A stretch of DNA of 64,000 nt from an uncultured Halobacteriovorax sp. (GTDB lineage Bacteria > Bdellovibrionota > Bacteriovoracia > Bacteriovoracales > Bacteriovoracaceae): contig CAJXVS010000002.1 in the NCBI GenBank assembly GCA_913061265.1, positions 372,001-436,000 of the forward strand. Reading direction: 5' to 3'. Positions 26,403 through 35,775 of this stretch are shown one piece after another. Position 1 is the stretch's first letter; the number at the start of each line of letters is the position of its first letter. Both the position numbers and the translations under genes were made by a program. A model generated the notes under the pieces. The model searched no databases and was not told the origin of the DNA. It saw only the letters and a list, made by a program, of their open reading frames with translations.

Positions 26403-28235
26403 TTACTGAGAGCCAAGAAGGCCTTGAATAGCCCTATTGCAGCCTCCGAAGTTTCCGCCGCTAACGGATCCTATCTCACCAAAGACACCTAAGTTATTGT
26501 AGGCCCTGACAGGACGGCTTTCATCTTTTAATTCTATGGCCAGATCATTTGCTTCTTTATTCCAATCAGCAAGGGAGCCGCTCTCTAGTTCCATTCTTTG
26601 AATAAGATCGTTCTCTCGGTTTTTTAACTTTGACTGACCTCTGATTTCACTTTTATCTTTAGTTATCCAAGCGGACTTCTTGGCCCAGCGTTTTCTCTGC
26701 TCTAATGAGGGATCTAACTGAGAGGTAAGGCTTGCATACATCGATTTATATTGGGCTTCCCATGGAGCTTTATCTGTATCGCTTAAACTGTCCCAAGTTT
26801 TTTCTGATTGAAATAATTTATAGTAGGCGGCTTCATCACTCGTAAGGGCATCTATCTCAGTTTGAGCCGTGTTTGAAATGATGCTCCTCATATCAAAGGC
26901 CGCAGGAAGCATTTCTTTTCCAGCATAAGTAATCGGGTTCTTTCCTTCTACTTCATGCATCTTTTTTAGAAACTCTACAAACTCGCGCTTACTTCTTTTA
27001 TTAAGGCGAGAGATCTCAGCATCACTAAAGCCAAGCCTTGATAACCAAAGCTTCTCTAAGTTCTGATTAATCATCTTTCTATAATATGATTCCATCTCTT
27101 TAACAGCGGCTTCAGTCACAGGGTAGGGATAATTCGCCTCTTGCATATAAAGGTATAAGAATCTTATATAAGATTGAAGCTGTTTATCCTGATTCTTCAT
27201 CTGCATGCCAGCTAGGTATTTAAAGTTTCCATGATGAGCTTCGTGATAGCGCATAGTCGATAGATCAATGGAAGATCCAGCAGTGGTTCTATTACCCGCT
27301 GTAGGGGAGCCATGGGTGACGTGCAAATCATAATAGCGCGCCATCTCATCAGCTAAGTTCTCAGTAAATTGCTTTAAGTATTTATCCACATGAGCTTTTT
27401 CTATTTGCGTACCTTCAGATAAATTAAGATCGCGTTTTAAGATATAATGAAAGATTCTTTTAAACTGGCTTTGATCATCAGTGAAGTATCTAAGGTGAGC
27501 AAGCCTAGTTTGATTTCCCACTCTTACAGTAATGGCCGTAAAGACTTCGTTGCCTTGTTTATCAAGCCTTTTCATAGGAAGCTTTATGACCGCTAGATCT
27601 ACTGTTGTATCTAATTGGTTCTGAGCATTGGCCTCAGAGATAATATAACTATGCACGGCTTCTTTCAGTCCTTGCATCCCATCTTTATGAGTGGCCTGAG
27701 TATGATTGGTCCAAGCAAGGGGAGTTTGTCCAGTGCCCTTTAAAACAAAGTCCACATGCCTTTTATTTCCGTCACTGGTATCTAAAACTAATTCTCCGGC
27801 CCATGAAGCGCGGCCATCGCCATGAGCTTCACCTTCAGCTTTAGAATGTGAGTCTTGATAACGAGTGGCGAACCATTGCTTGGTGCCCTCTGTTTCTGCT
27901 GTTGCTTCTGGATCCACCATATAGGCGAACTGATCAATGATAATCTTTTCAAACTTAGTAATGTCTTCAGGAGTTTCAAGACCTAGCATCTGGGCGACTC
28001 TTTCGTTGATAAGAACAACCTTGGCCCCTTCAACTTTTCTCATTGAAAGTGGCACATAGAACTCTTCACCGAGCTGGCGAAAACTATGACTTCCATTACT
28101 GACTTGTTCCCAAAGATCATCCGAGGCAGGAAACCTCTTAAGCTCTGTAGGAGGATTAAAATCCCATGCACCAGCGAACACTAGCAAAGTGATGATTGAA
28201 AATAGGATTCCCTTTTTAAGGGTATAGGTTCTCAC
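26403..28235 (-). CDS. SelO/YdiU-like pseudokinase with N-terminal signal or anchor segment
   Basis: 610 residues, starting with GTG. SelO-family features: GDGRA (139-143), LKGTGQTP (165-172) with the nucleotide-binding Lys166, and a HG...N...D block at 308-324. In YdiU the block reads HGxxxTDNxxxxGxxxD, where the Asp before Asn is the proposed base. Here that position is Gly314 while Asn315 and Asp324 (9 residues apart, as in YdiU) are kept. SelO proteins transfer AMP to Ser/Thr/Tyr. Residues 8-23 are hydrophobic and precede the domain, so this copy seems to be exported, unlike cytoplasmic or mitochondrial SelO. Length exceeds E. coli YdiU (about 480) through C-terminal helical sequence. Confidence 0.75.
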   Translation of the reverse strand: MRTYTLKKGILFSIITLLVFAGAWDFNPPTELKRFPASDDLWEQVSNGSHSFRQLGEEFYVPLSMRKVEGAKVVLINERVAQMLGLETPEDITKFEKIIIDQFAYMVDPEATAETEGTKQWFATRYQDSHSKAEGEAHGDGRASWAGELVLDTSDGNKRHVDFVLKGTGQTPLAWTNHTQATHKDGMQGLKEAVHSYIISEANAQNQLDTTVDLAVIKLPMKRLDKQGNEVFTAITVRVGNQTRLAHLRYFTDDQSQFKRIFHYILKRDLNLSEGTQIEKAHVDKYLKQFTENLADEMARYYDLHVTHGSPTAGNRTTAGSSIDLSTMRYHEAHHGNFKYLAGMQMKNQDKQLQSYIRFLYLYMQEANYPYPVTEAAVKEMESYYRKMINQNLEKLWLSRLGFSDAEISRLNKRSKREFVEFLKKMHEVEGKNPITYAGKEMLPAAFDMRSIISNTAQTEIDALTSDEAAYYKLFQSEKTWDSLSDTDKAPWEAQYKSMYASLTSQLDPSLEQRKRWAKKSAWITKDKSEIRGQSKLKNRENDLIQRMELESGSLADWNKEANDLAIELKDESRPVRAYNNLGVFGEIGSVSGGNFGGCNRAIQGLLGSQ

Positions 28236-28326
28236 AGTATTCTTTTCGGTTACTTGAGTCTTTTAGTTGAGCGCCTATCTCTTTGATTTTATGGATCTTT
28301 TTGAATTATCTTTATAGGTCAGCTTG

Positions 28327-29205
28327 CTAGGCTTTAAGCATCTTATCTTTTTTAATAAGAGAGAGAAGATAAATCCCACCAGAGATAAACATCAATAAAC
28401 TATAGATGGCCCCCGGAAGCATGAATTCTTTATTACCGAGTAAGGTTAAGGCAACGAAGATAGCGAGGGTTCCATTTTGAAGACCACACTCAAAGGTGAT
28501 GGCCCTCTTTTGACCTTCGTTTAAGCTGAAGATCTTAGAGGCAAGTAGGGCAATGATCATAGTGCTTAGATTTAAAACTAAAGTAGAAGGCACTATTGTT
28601 GAAAAGGTTGAGATCAAGAGGCTCCAGTCTTTGGCAACTGCTGCTAAGACAATAATGATAAAGAAGATCGCCGCCATTTTTCTAAAGCGCGGCTCCCAAG
28701 TGTCAGCAAATTCTTTTTTCTTTGCGTGAACAATCATTCCTATAAAGACAGGAACAGTAGTGATTAAAAAGATTCCAATTACTGTTTTACTAATATCGAG
28801 CTGAACCGGATTGGTGAAGCCGTTAAAGGTTGATAAGGAGAGGTTCACAATAAAAGGAAGAGTGAATAAGGTGATGGCCGAGATGACAGCGGTTAGTGAA
28901 ATCGAAAGGGCCGTATCTCCTTTTCCTAAGTGAACCATTAAATTTGATGTAACGCCGCCCGGGCAAGCGGCTATGATCACAAGCCCAACTGCGTAGGATG
29001 GGCTTAAGTTAAAATAGGTGGTCCATAGATAGGCGATTAAGAATCCTAATAATGGAAGAGAGATTACTTGCAGAAAAAAACCAATGGCGAAGGCCTTGGG
29101 AAATCTTGTGATCCTCTTAAAGTCATCGACAACTAGGGAGAGTCCCATAGAGAACATAATAAAGGCCAAGATCAATGGCAAAAGAATTTGAGTGATAATA
29201 TTCAT
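28327..29205 (-). CDS. Bile acid:sodium symporter (BASS) family transporter
   Basis: 292 residues with eight to ten hydrophobic helices. Signatures: PLILAFIMFSMGLSL at the N-terminus, CPGGVTSNLMVHLGKGDTALS in the helix 4 crossing region, and ECGLQNGTLA in the second crossing. These are the sodium-binding and unwound segments of the BASS/ACR3-like fold. Substrate is unknown; bacterial members carry bile acids, pantothenate, pyruvate-type acids and others. Its ATG overlaps the preceding HNH-like gene stop codon by 4 bp, so the two are translationally coupled. Confidence 0.92.
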   Translation of the reverse strand: MNIITQILLPLILAFIMFSMGLSLVVDDFKRITRFPKAFAIGFFLQVISLPLLGFLIAYLWTTYFNLSPSYAVGLVIIAACPGGVTSNLMVHLGKGDTALSISLTAVISAITLFTLPFIVNLSLSTFNGFTNPVQLDISKTVIGIFLITTVPVFIGMIVHAKKKEFADTWEPRFRKMAAIFFIIIVLAAVAKDWSLLISTFSTIVPSTLVLNLSTMIIALLASKIFSLNEGQKRAITFECGLQNGTLAIFVALTLLGNKEFMLPGAIYSLLMFISGGIYLLSLIKKDKMLKA

Positions 29206-30143
29206 AGTTCGCTTGGTGTTTCAATTGGCTGGCTTGCTTTTTTTCTTTGCTCTTTTAATTTTTGACGAAATTCTCTATCTCGCTGGCGCTTAAACTCTTT
29301 AGCCTTTTCATAGTACTCAGTTTGAGAAGCGCTTTGAACAGAAGGGTTTTCTTTTTGTTTAAGCTTTAACTCTGATCTTAGTTCTTTATCACGCTGACGC
29401 TTATACTCTTTTGCTTTTTCATAATAATCTGACTTTGTCGTAGAGGCCTTCTTAGTTTTTTTAGAAGTCGACTTCATTTGCGCTCTAAGTTCTCTATCTT
29501 GAATGCGCTTAAGCTCTTTAGCTTTTTCGTAGAATTCATTCCCTTTAAAAGTGGGACTGGTATTCTCAACTGGATTAAGCTTAGCTTCCTCTTTTATCTG
29601 AGCGCGCATTTCTTTATCGCGAACCCTCTTGTCCTCCATGGACTTTTGATAGAACTCATTTTCCGTGATGCTCTTTTTACTTTTGGGTTTTGAAGCGCGG
29701 TCTTTCTTTGGGGTCACTTCTTCGATGAGCCCGATAAGAGCGGCGATAATATGATTTTCATCAGTACTTTTAATCTCTACATCAGTCTTAAACTTCTCGC
29801 TTAGATAACGAGAGAGAAATTCAATAAAGAGCTTCTTTTCATTTAACTTAAAAAGCTCTAGAAATGTCCCTTCACCAATGCCGTGAATAGCGAACAATCC
29901 TGAGGTATGAAATTCATTGAGTAGAGGGATGCAAAAGTAATCAGAAGGTTTTAGGGAACTTCCGCCATTAGTGCCAAGGCGGATATGATGGGCGCACTCA
30001 GCTTTCTTTCCCGAGATGACGCCTTTTTGTTTACGAAGCCAAGCTAGGTAAGCGGCGTTACGGTGATTTTTATGTTTGGATAGTTCCACACCTAAATTAT
30101 AGGAACTGGTTTCACATATGAAAAGGGGAAAGCCCCTTGCCAT
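29202..30143 (-). CDS. HNH/DUF968-like protein with four charged C-terminal repeats
   Basis: 313 residues. Residues about 48-90 look like a zinc-type HNH nuclease core as in DUF968 proteins: Cys50-Ala-His-His53, KPSDYFCIPL, then His79 and His87. From residue 160 on there are four repeats of about 25 residues with 36-40 residue period (consensus NEFYEKAKExKRxRDRELRxxxK), at 161-185, 201-225, 237-261 and 275-299. These are very charged and likely helical, perhaps nucleic-acid binding. The first ATG at 30143 has no clear ribosome site; a GTG at codon 19 is an alternative start. Coupled to the BASS transporter by a 4-bp overlap, an odd pairing. Confidence 0.7.
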   Translation of the reverse strand: MARGFPLFICETSSYNLGVELSKHKNHRNAAYLAWLRKQKGVISGKKAECAHHIRLGTNGGSSLKPSDYFCIPLLNEFHTSGLFAIHGIGEGTFLELFKLNEKKLFIEFLSRYLSEKFKTDVEIKSTDENHIIAALIGLIEEVTPKKDRASKPKSKKSITENEFYQKSMEDKRVRDKEMRAQIKEEAKLNPVENTSPTFKGNEFYEKAKELKRIQDRELRAQMKSTSKKTKKASTTKSDYYEKAKEYKRQRDKELRSELKLKQKENPSVQSASQTEYYEKAKEFKRQRDREFRQKLKEQRKKASQPIETPSEL

Positions 30144-30183
30144 GGGGAATTCAAAGGTTAGGATAGGGCAATAGGAATCAATT

Positions 30184-31527
30184 ATGGATATGAAAGACTT
30201 TACACCCTTTAGCTTTGCTCGAAAAGGCCGCCAAGCGGTTAAAGAGTTCTCCGAAGGGCTTGATCACTTAGTAGACGGGCGCCTTTGGGTGAAGATCGTC
30301 TTGGCCTTGGCCCTAGGGATTCTGGTAGGCTTCTTATTAAGCCCCACTTTAGGCTGGGTTAGCGTTGATTGGTCAAAGGCCATCGTCACTTGGCTGGCCT
30401 TTCCAGGTCAGATCTTCTTAGGTCTTATTCAACTCGTTATCATCCCTCTCGTTTTTGCTTCAGTTGTTTTAGGTATTGTCTCAAGCGACTCTCTGCAGCA
30501 GCTTAAGACCTTAGGTCTCAAAATTGGAATCTATTATGTCTTCACAACTGTCGTCTCTGTGGGGCTGGGCTTCTTCGTGGCCTATCTTATAAGACCTGGG
30601 CGCTTTATCAATCCAAAGTTCTTAGAAGTGGCAGCTTCAGATTCGTCAGTAGTGCCTGTTGCTATCAAAGATCAAAACTTCGCTAATATTGTCTCAAATA
30701 TTATTCCCAGCAATCCCTTTAGCGTCTTAGTCTCTGGAGAGATGTTGCCAGTTGTCTTACTCGCTATGTTTTTAGGCGTGGCCCTTATGTCATTAAAGGA
30801 TGAGGACGCTAAGCCACTAGTTAGTCTTTTAAATTCTTTTCAAAAGATCTCTATGATTGTTATCGGCTGGGCCATGAACTTGGCACCACTTGCCGTGTTT
30901 GGTTTAACAGCAGGGCTTTTAGTCCAAGTCGGAATCGATGCTCTTCTTGGAGTTGGTGTTTACTTAATTACGGTTATCTTAGGGCTAGGTTTAGTTCTTA
31001 TCTTTTATTTATTACTTGTTAAGTTTGTAGCGAAGATGGGTCCTCTTGAATTTCTAAGAAAGATCAGAGACGTTCAGCTCTTAGCTTTTTCAACTTCAAG
31101 CTCCGCTTCAGTTATGCCTCTCACTTTAGAGACCGCCGAGAAAGAACTTAAGGTAACCCCATCTATTTCTCAATTTGTGATTCCTCTTGGGACCACTATC
31201 AATATGGATGGAACCGCTCTCTATCAGGGAGTGGCGACCATCTTTTTGGCCCAGGTCTTTAATATCGACCTCAGCATGGGGCAACTTCTCATGGTGGTTC
31301 TCACGGCGACTCTTTCTTCTATTGGCGCCCCCGGAGCTCCCGGAGTGGGTATGGGAATTCTTTCTGTGATCTTAGGAAATGTAGGAATCCCCGCCGGCGG
31401 AATTATTCTTATTCTCGGAGTGGATAGAATCTTAGATATGTGTAGAACTGTGATCAATGTCACTGGGGATTTAACCGCGGCCCTTGTGATGGACCGCTGG
31501 AAGAGTATAGATCAGCCTAAGGATTAG
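30184..31527 (+). CDS. Dicarboxylate/amino acid:cation symporter (DAACS, GltP/DctA type)
   Basis: 447 residues with eight membrane helices and two hairpins. Diagnostic motifs: the serine-rich FSTSSSASVMPLT of hairpin HP1, NMDGTALYQG (cation/substrate site, TM7), GAPGAPG in HP2, and DRxLDMCRTxxNVTGD in TM8. The Arg in MCRT binds the side-chain carboxylate of acidic substrates, favouring glutamate/aspartate or C4-dicarboxylates. The protein is cytoplasmic-membrane located. Its 3' end overlaps the converging POT-type gene by 11 bp. Confidence 0.95.
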   Translation: MDMKDFTPFSFARKGRQAVKEFSEGLDHLVDGRLWVKIVLALALGILVGFLLSPTLGWVSVDWSKAIVTWLAFPGQIFLGLIQLVIIPLVFASVVLGIVSSDSLQQLKTLGLKIGIYYVFTTVVSVGLGFFVAYLIRPGRFINPKFLEVAASDSSVVPVAIKDQNFANIVSNIIPSNPFSVLVSGEMLPVVLLAMFLGVALMSLKDEDAKPLVSLLNSFQKISMIVIGWAMNLAPLAVFGLTAGLLVQVGIDALLGVGVYLITVILGLGLVLIFYLLLVKFVAKMGPLEFLRKIRDVQLLAFSTSSSASVMPLTLETAEKELKVTPSISQFVIPLGTTINMDGTALYQGVATIFLAQVFNIDLSMGQLLMVVLTATLSSIGAPGAPGVGMGILSVILGNVGIPAGGIILILGVDRILDMCRTVINVTGDLTAALVMDRWKSIDQPKD

Positions 31528-32959
31528 TTGCCGCAAGCATCTTACGGATAAGCAGTGAAGAGAGAAGGGCCACTACAACCATGACTACGGCCCAAATAGT
31601 GAGGGTGCTAAAATAGCCCCCGTAAACACTTTGGATAATTTCTTGAGTGATCTCTTGATCCTTTTTTAAGGCGATGGAAGTTGAAAAAACCGCCCCCACA
31701 ATTCCAGATAAGGCGATGGCCACCGAGAACAAGCTTACTGAGAAGTTCTCAATATGCTTTGGTACAACAGATAAGATAAAGGCCACGACCATAGAGCCTA
31801 CTATGACTTCAGCAAAAGCTTGAAAAAAGTGAATCACTAAAAAGACTTCAGGGCGGATGATAAGATCTGATCCAATATTTTTAACGGCAAAAGTTAAGAT
31901 CCCAAAAGCTATGGCAGTGAGAATAAAAGAATAAGAAACTTTAGTCGCCGTGCTCAGGTTGATATTTCTTTTTTCAAGGCCTGTAAAAATAAAGGCAATA
32001 ACCGGACCGGCCACCATACACCAAAGCGGGTTCATGGACATGGCCGCTTCTGGGGCGATGGGAATAAAGCCAAAGAGATCCCCGCGCATAGTATTTATTG
32101 TCACTAAAGTCATCGAGGTCATCATCTGACCATAATAGACAAAGAAGGCCGTGCTTAAAAAGATCATGATTAATATGGTACCCATATTAAGGGTGTCAGC
32201 TTTATCTGCTTTAAACATCAAGAAGATAAAATATAGGATGGCTCCAGCCCCAATGGCGTAGACAATATTTTTTCCAATTTCCATATTTGAGAACATAAAG
32301 AAAACTAAGGCAATCATAAGTACTGAGACGATACCAAAATAGGCCCAGTTCTTAGGGCTGACGGATTCTTGATCTATCTTCGCCCCGATTCCTACAAAAG
32401 ACTTCCTTGAATAAATAAGGATTGAAAAGGCCATGATCGCCATAGCTCCGGAGAGGAGGAAGCCTCCATTAAAACCAGTGGCCAGAACTAGCATAGGAAA
32501 TAGATACTGACCTAAAAAAGCCCCCACGTTATTGACGGAATAATTAACAGGGAGACCTTTCTCAAAGTTTTCTTGTCCATCAAAAGTGCGTTTAAATAAA
32601 CTTGGGTAACTAGGAGACATAAGGCCACGGGAATAACTTGCTAAGGCAATACCGGCTAAACTCATAGGGATATTTGCAGCACTAGCGCCAATGACTAAGA
32701 GAAGATAACCAAGAGCAAAAGAAAAATAGGCAATAGTTAAAGAGCGAAAGGCGCCCAAAAACTTATCAGCAATAAAACCACCAGCAATGGCAAATAAAGG
32801 GCCAATTGAAGAGAAGGCGCCGACGACCATCATCGTATCGGCTTCAGAATATTTTAAGTCCTCTAAAAAAAAGCGAGTGAGGATGGCCATGACTCCGTAA
32901 AATGAGAGACCAAATGCCATTTGGCATACCATCATAGACTTGTTGAGTTTATTCCACAT
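31517..32959 (-). CDS. POT/PTR2-type major facilitator transporter
   Basis: 480 residues with about 12-14 hydrophobic helices. The segment GPLFAIAGGFIADKFLGAFRSL matches the POT/NPF signature GGxxADxxLG between helices 2 and 3, suggesting proton-driven uptake of di- or tripeptides. The classical ExxERFxYY motif of helix 1 is not evident (FGLSFYGVMAI instead), so the substrate assignment is weak. Converges on the DAACS gene. Confidence 0.8.
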   Translation of the reverse strand: MWNKLNKSMMVCQMAFGLSFYGVMAILTRFFLEDLKYSEADTMMVVGAFSSIGPLFAIAGGFIADKFLGAFRSLTIAYFSFALGYLLLVIGASAANIPMSLAGIALASYSRGLMSPSYPSLFKRTFDGQENFEKGLPVNYSVNNVGAFLGQYLFPMLVLATGFNGGFLLSGAMAIMAFSILIYSRKSFVGIGAKIDQESVSPKNWAYFGIVSVLMIALVFFMFSNMEIGKNIVYAIGAGAILYFIFLMFKADKADTLNMGTILIMIFLSTAFFVYYGQMMTSMTLVTINTMRGDLFGFIPIAPEAAMSMNPLWCMVAGPVIAFIFTGLEKRNINLSTATKVSYSFILTAIAFGILTFAVKNIGSDLIIRPEVFLVIHFFQAFAEVIVGSMVVAFILSVVPKHIENFSVSLFSVAIALSGIVGAVFSTSIALKKDQEITQEIIQSVYGGYFSTLTIWAVVMVVVALLSSLLIRKMLAATNP

Positions 32960-33078
32960 ATTAACCTATCTGTTGTAAATGTCCGGTTGATTAAGGCGGC
33001 AATCTATCATGGAATAGATCAGAAATCTAAAACAGAGGACCTCTATTTATATGAGTTAAATCATATATTCTTAATAAT

Positions 33079-34269
33079 TTAGAACTTATATTTCTTCTTA
33101 GGTTTCTTCTTCTTTTTGGCAGCCACCTGAAATTCTTTATGAAAAGGCTGAGTCGTATCAACAGGGACCTTCTGATTGATATTTTTCTCAATGCTCTTTA
33201 AAAGCACCAAATCATTCTCAACACAAAAAGAAATGGCGACGCCCCTCTTTCCTGCCCGTGCCGTTCGCCCGATGCGGTGGATATAATTTCTTGGATCTTC
33301 AGGTAAGTTAAAATTAATCACGAGAGAGATATTATCAACATCAATCCCTCTGGCCGCGACGTCTGTGGCGACTAGGACACGGATCTTTCCATCTTTAAAA
33401 TCTTGAAGAGCGCGCTCTCTATCGGTTTGGCTTTTCTTACTATGAATGGCGGCGGCGGTTACAGAAGTCTTGAGTAAGTCTTCCACAACAATATCGGCGC
33501 CAAATTTTGTTTTACAAAAAACTAAGACGCTTTCATATTTTCTATTCTCTAGAATTGAATTTAGGGAGAACTTCTTATTCGCTTTTTCTAAAAAGAAGAT
33601 CTTCTGATCAACCAGATCCACGGTTGAGGATTCGGGGGCGATCTCTACTTTTAGAGGAGAGATGAGGATAGCGTGACCTAGGCTTTCAATAGTCTCAGGC
33701 ATGGTGGCCGAAAAAAGAGCGGTCTGACGAGTCTCTGGAAGTTGTTCTGTAACGAGTTGAACATCATCAAAGAAGCCCATATCAAGCATGGTGTCAGCTT
33801 CGTCTAAAATAAAGACCTCAAGCTGCTTAAAGTTAACATCCCCTGAGCGGATCAAATCAAGAAGCCTACCAGGAGTAGCGACTAAGATATCAAGGCCATG
33901 CTTTAAGGCCTCCACTTGATCGCGCCTACGAGCGCCGCCGTAAACGACCTTTGTTTTTAGATTAAGACCTTCGGCGTAATCATCAATATTATCCATGATC
34001 TGAGAGGCCAGCTCTCTAGTAGGAGTTAGGATCAAGGCGCGGGTGCAATGAGGTTCTATGTCTATTCGGTTCTTCCCAAACTTATTGATCATAGGAAGAG
34101 AGAACGCGGCGGTCTTTCCGGTTCCGGTCTGCGCAATTCCCAAGAGGTCACGGCCTTCAAGAAGGATAGGGATCGATTCCTTTTGCACAGGAGTAGGATC
34201 TTTATAACCTTTAAGGGCCAACTGCTCGAGGATCGAGTCCATCAATGGGAATGCTTTAAAACCAGTCAT
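33079..34269 (-). CDS. DEAD-box ATP-dependent RNA helicase (RhlE-like)
   Basis: 396 residues from the ATG at 34269, preferred because AAAGG lies 5 bp upstream; an in-frame TTG 15 bp earlier is less likely. All helicase motifs are visible: Q motif (FKAFPL...GYKDPTPVQ), AQTGTGKT (I), PTRELA (Ia), DEAD (II), SAT (III), and HRIGRTARAGKRG (VI). The C-terminus is short and basic (KKKKKPKKKYKF), typical of RhlE-type enzymes that remodel RNA in ribosome assembly or decay. No neighbour suggests a specific partner. Confidence 0.95.
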   Translation of the reverse strand: MTGFKAFPLMDSILEQLALKGYKDPTPVQKESIPILLEGRDLLGIAQTGTGKTAAFSLPMINKFGKNRIDIEPHCTRALILTPTRELASQIMDNIDDYAEGLNLKTKVVYGGARRRDQVEALKHGLDILVATPGRLLDLIRSGDVNFKQLEVFILDEADTMLDMGFFDDVQLVTEQLPETRQTALFSATMPETIESLGHAILISPLKVEIAPESSTVDLVDQKIFFLEKANKKFSLNSILENRKYESVLVFCKTKFGADIVVEDLLKTSVTAAAIHSKKSQTDRERALQDFKDGKIRVLVATDVAARGIDVDNISLVINFNLPEDPRNYIHRIGRTARAGKRGVAISFCVENDLVLLKSIEKNINQKVPVDTTQPFHKEFQVAAKKKKKPKKKYKF

Positions 34270-34331
34270 ACTGCCTTTTATCAACGTTTGAGCATCTGTA
34301 CTATTGATAAATTGAAGTTTAGTATAGAAAA

Positions 34332-34703
34332 ATGAAAAACTTCATCACTATTGGAGCCGTTTTCGGCGCCCTTGCCGTCATGATCGGCGCTTTCGGTGCT
34401 CACGCCCTAAAAGCCTCACTCTCAGCTTATGAATTAGGAGTCTTCTCAACTGGCTCAAACTATCATTTCTACCACGCCTTCGCCCTTATCGCGTATGGGC
34501 TAATGGCTAAAGACCGTGATGTCCCCGCATGGCCCGCTTACGCGTTCATCTTTGGGATCATCGTCTTCTCTGGGTCTTTATATTTACTGGCAGTCACGCA
34601 TACGCCAAAGCTTGGCATGATCACGCCCATTGGCGGGCTTGGTTTTATCGCAGGGTGGATTGGTTTCGCCTTAGCAGCAAGAAAGAAAACAATAACGAAC
34701 TAA
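34332..34703 (+). CDS. DUF423 family small membrane protein
   Basis: 123 residues with four hydrophobic helices; the N-terminal GAxFGALAVMIGAFGAHALK pattern and the YHFYHAFAL motif are hallmarks of the DUF423/YgdD family. Inner-membrane, function not established. It is divergent from the DEAD helicase with only about 60 bp between, and the next gene starts 22 bp downstream, so they may be co-transcribed. Confidence 0.92.
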   Translation: MKNFITIGAVFGALAVMIGAFGAHALKASLSAYELGVFSTGSNYHFYHAFALIAYGLMAKDRDVPAWPAYAFIFGIIVFSGSLYLLAVTHTPKLGMITPIGGLGFIAGWIGFALAARKKTITN

Positions 34704-34724
34704 TATAATCCTTAAGGAGTTTTT

Positions 34725-35327
34725 ATGGCCGACGGAAAGATGCAGCAGTTAATTGATAAGATCAAGAAACAATACCCAACCCTAACCAATCAGCAAGGGG
34801 ATGGTCCAGAGCATTACGTCTATATCGTTAAGAACAACGAAGACCTTATCGCCGTTGAAAAATCCACAACTCATAACGCTACCGCGCTTACAGGTTACCT
34901 AAGTGATATCAAGCATAAGAAGTCTGGCATCGCCATGATGATCTCTGCTTATTACGGATCAAAGAATAATATCTATTATATTCCAACGACAAAAAAGAAA
35001 GGCGCCGAGATTGAGCGCGAACTAAAAGCGATTGTTAAGAATATCAAAAGCATCGTTGTGAATCATTATGACATCGCTGACAAGACTGCTGGGGATACTT
35101 ACTGCAGCGGCACGGTAAAGAATCATGAAGTGGCAAAATTATTTAAGGGCTTTTTATATGAAGGCCTCTCCGCCGATACTTTAAAGGAATTAAACGAGCC
35201 TAAGTTCTCTTTCACAGAAGTGATGGAGATGGTGAATGAGGATGGAGATGCTTGGCATCACCTGATCAAGAATCAAAAAGCGGCTAAGTATGCTTGTAAG
35301 ATGCTTGGGGTTAAGGCGCCTTCCTAG
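34725..35327 (+). CDS. Cytoplasmic protein of unknown function
   Basis: 200 residues, no signal peptide, mixed alpha/beta, lysine-rich. TAAGGAG ribosome site. Recognisable local features only: a YVYIVKNNEDLIAVEKST strand-helix and a C-terminal helical segment with KYACKMLGV. I do not recognise a family. It follows the DUF423 gene by 21 bp. Confidence 0.72.
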   Translation: MADGKMQQLIDKIKKQYPTLTNQQGDGPEHYVYIVKNNEDLIAVEKSTTHNATALTGYLSDIKHKKSGIAMMISAYYGSKNNIYYIPTTKKKGAEIERELKAIVKNIKSIVVNHYDIADKTAGDTYCSGTVKNHEVAKLFKGFLYEGLSADTLKELNEPKFSFTEVMEMVNEDGDAWHHLIKNQKAAKYACKMLGVKAPS

Positions 35328-35388
35328 TTTTCTTTCAATCTCAATAAAAGTCTCAGAATCTGAGAGAGTGAAACGCTAGAATCTATCT

Positions 35389-35775
35389 ATGCTAAAAACT
35401 CTCTCATTATTTCTCTTCCTCAATATTCTCTCTTTAAGCTCCAATGCGGGAGGCTATGATTCCATCTGCCAAGGCTTCATCACTAATCTTGGACGGGATA
35501 TTGTTCAAACTAATTTTGAAGATGAAGCGGAATTAGAATTTCTTAACCGAAAGGTAGAAGTCATCATGAAGGATTTCTATGAATCCTATCCTTATATTGA
35601 AGGGGCGCGCTGCCTGCGTCTTCGAAAGACCGCCCGCATGGTGATAGATGAGGATGAGCGCTCCTTTGGCTGCTTTATCCTCTCTCTTGGAGATTATGGA
35701 TTATGGGGCGTTAAAGAAGCATCTATAGAAGAGAGGAGCTGTCCCTGGTTTACTGAACATGCCTCTTCATTCTGA
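35389..35775 (+). CDS. Small secreted protein of unknown function
   Basis: 128 residues with a signal peptide (cleavage near SNA, residue 20). Four cysteines (SICQGF, ARCLRL, FGCFIL, RSCPWF) suggest two disulfides in the periplasm. No ribosome site is evident; a short palindrome CTCAGAATCTGAG lies about 30 bp before the start. The last 26 bp overlap the converging hrpB gene. Confidence 0.7.
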   Translation: MLKTLSLFLFLNILSLSSNAGGYDSICQGFITNLGRDIVQTNFEDEAELEFLNRKVEVIMKDFYESYPYIEGARCLRLRKTARMVIDEDERSFGCFILSLGDYGLWGVKEASIEERSCPWFTEHASSF

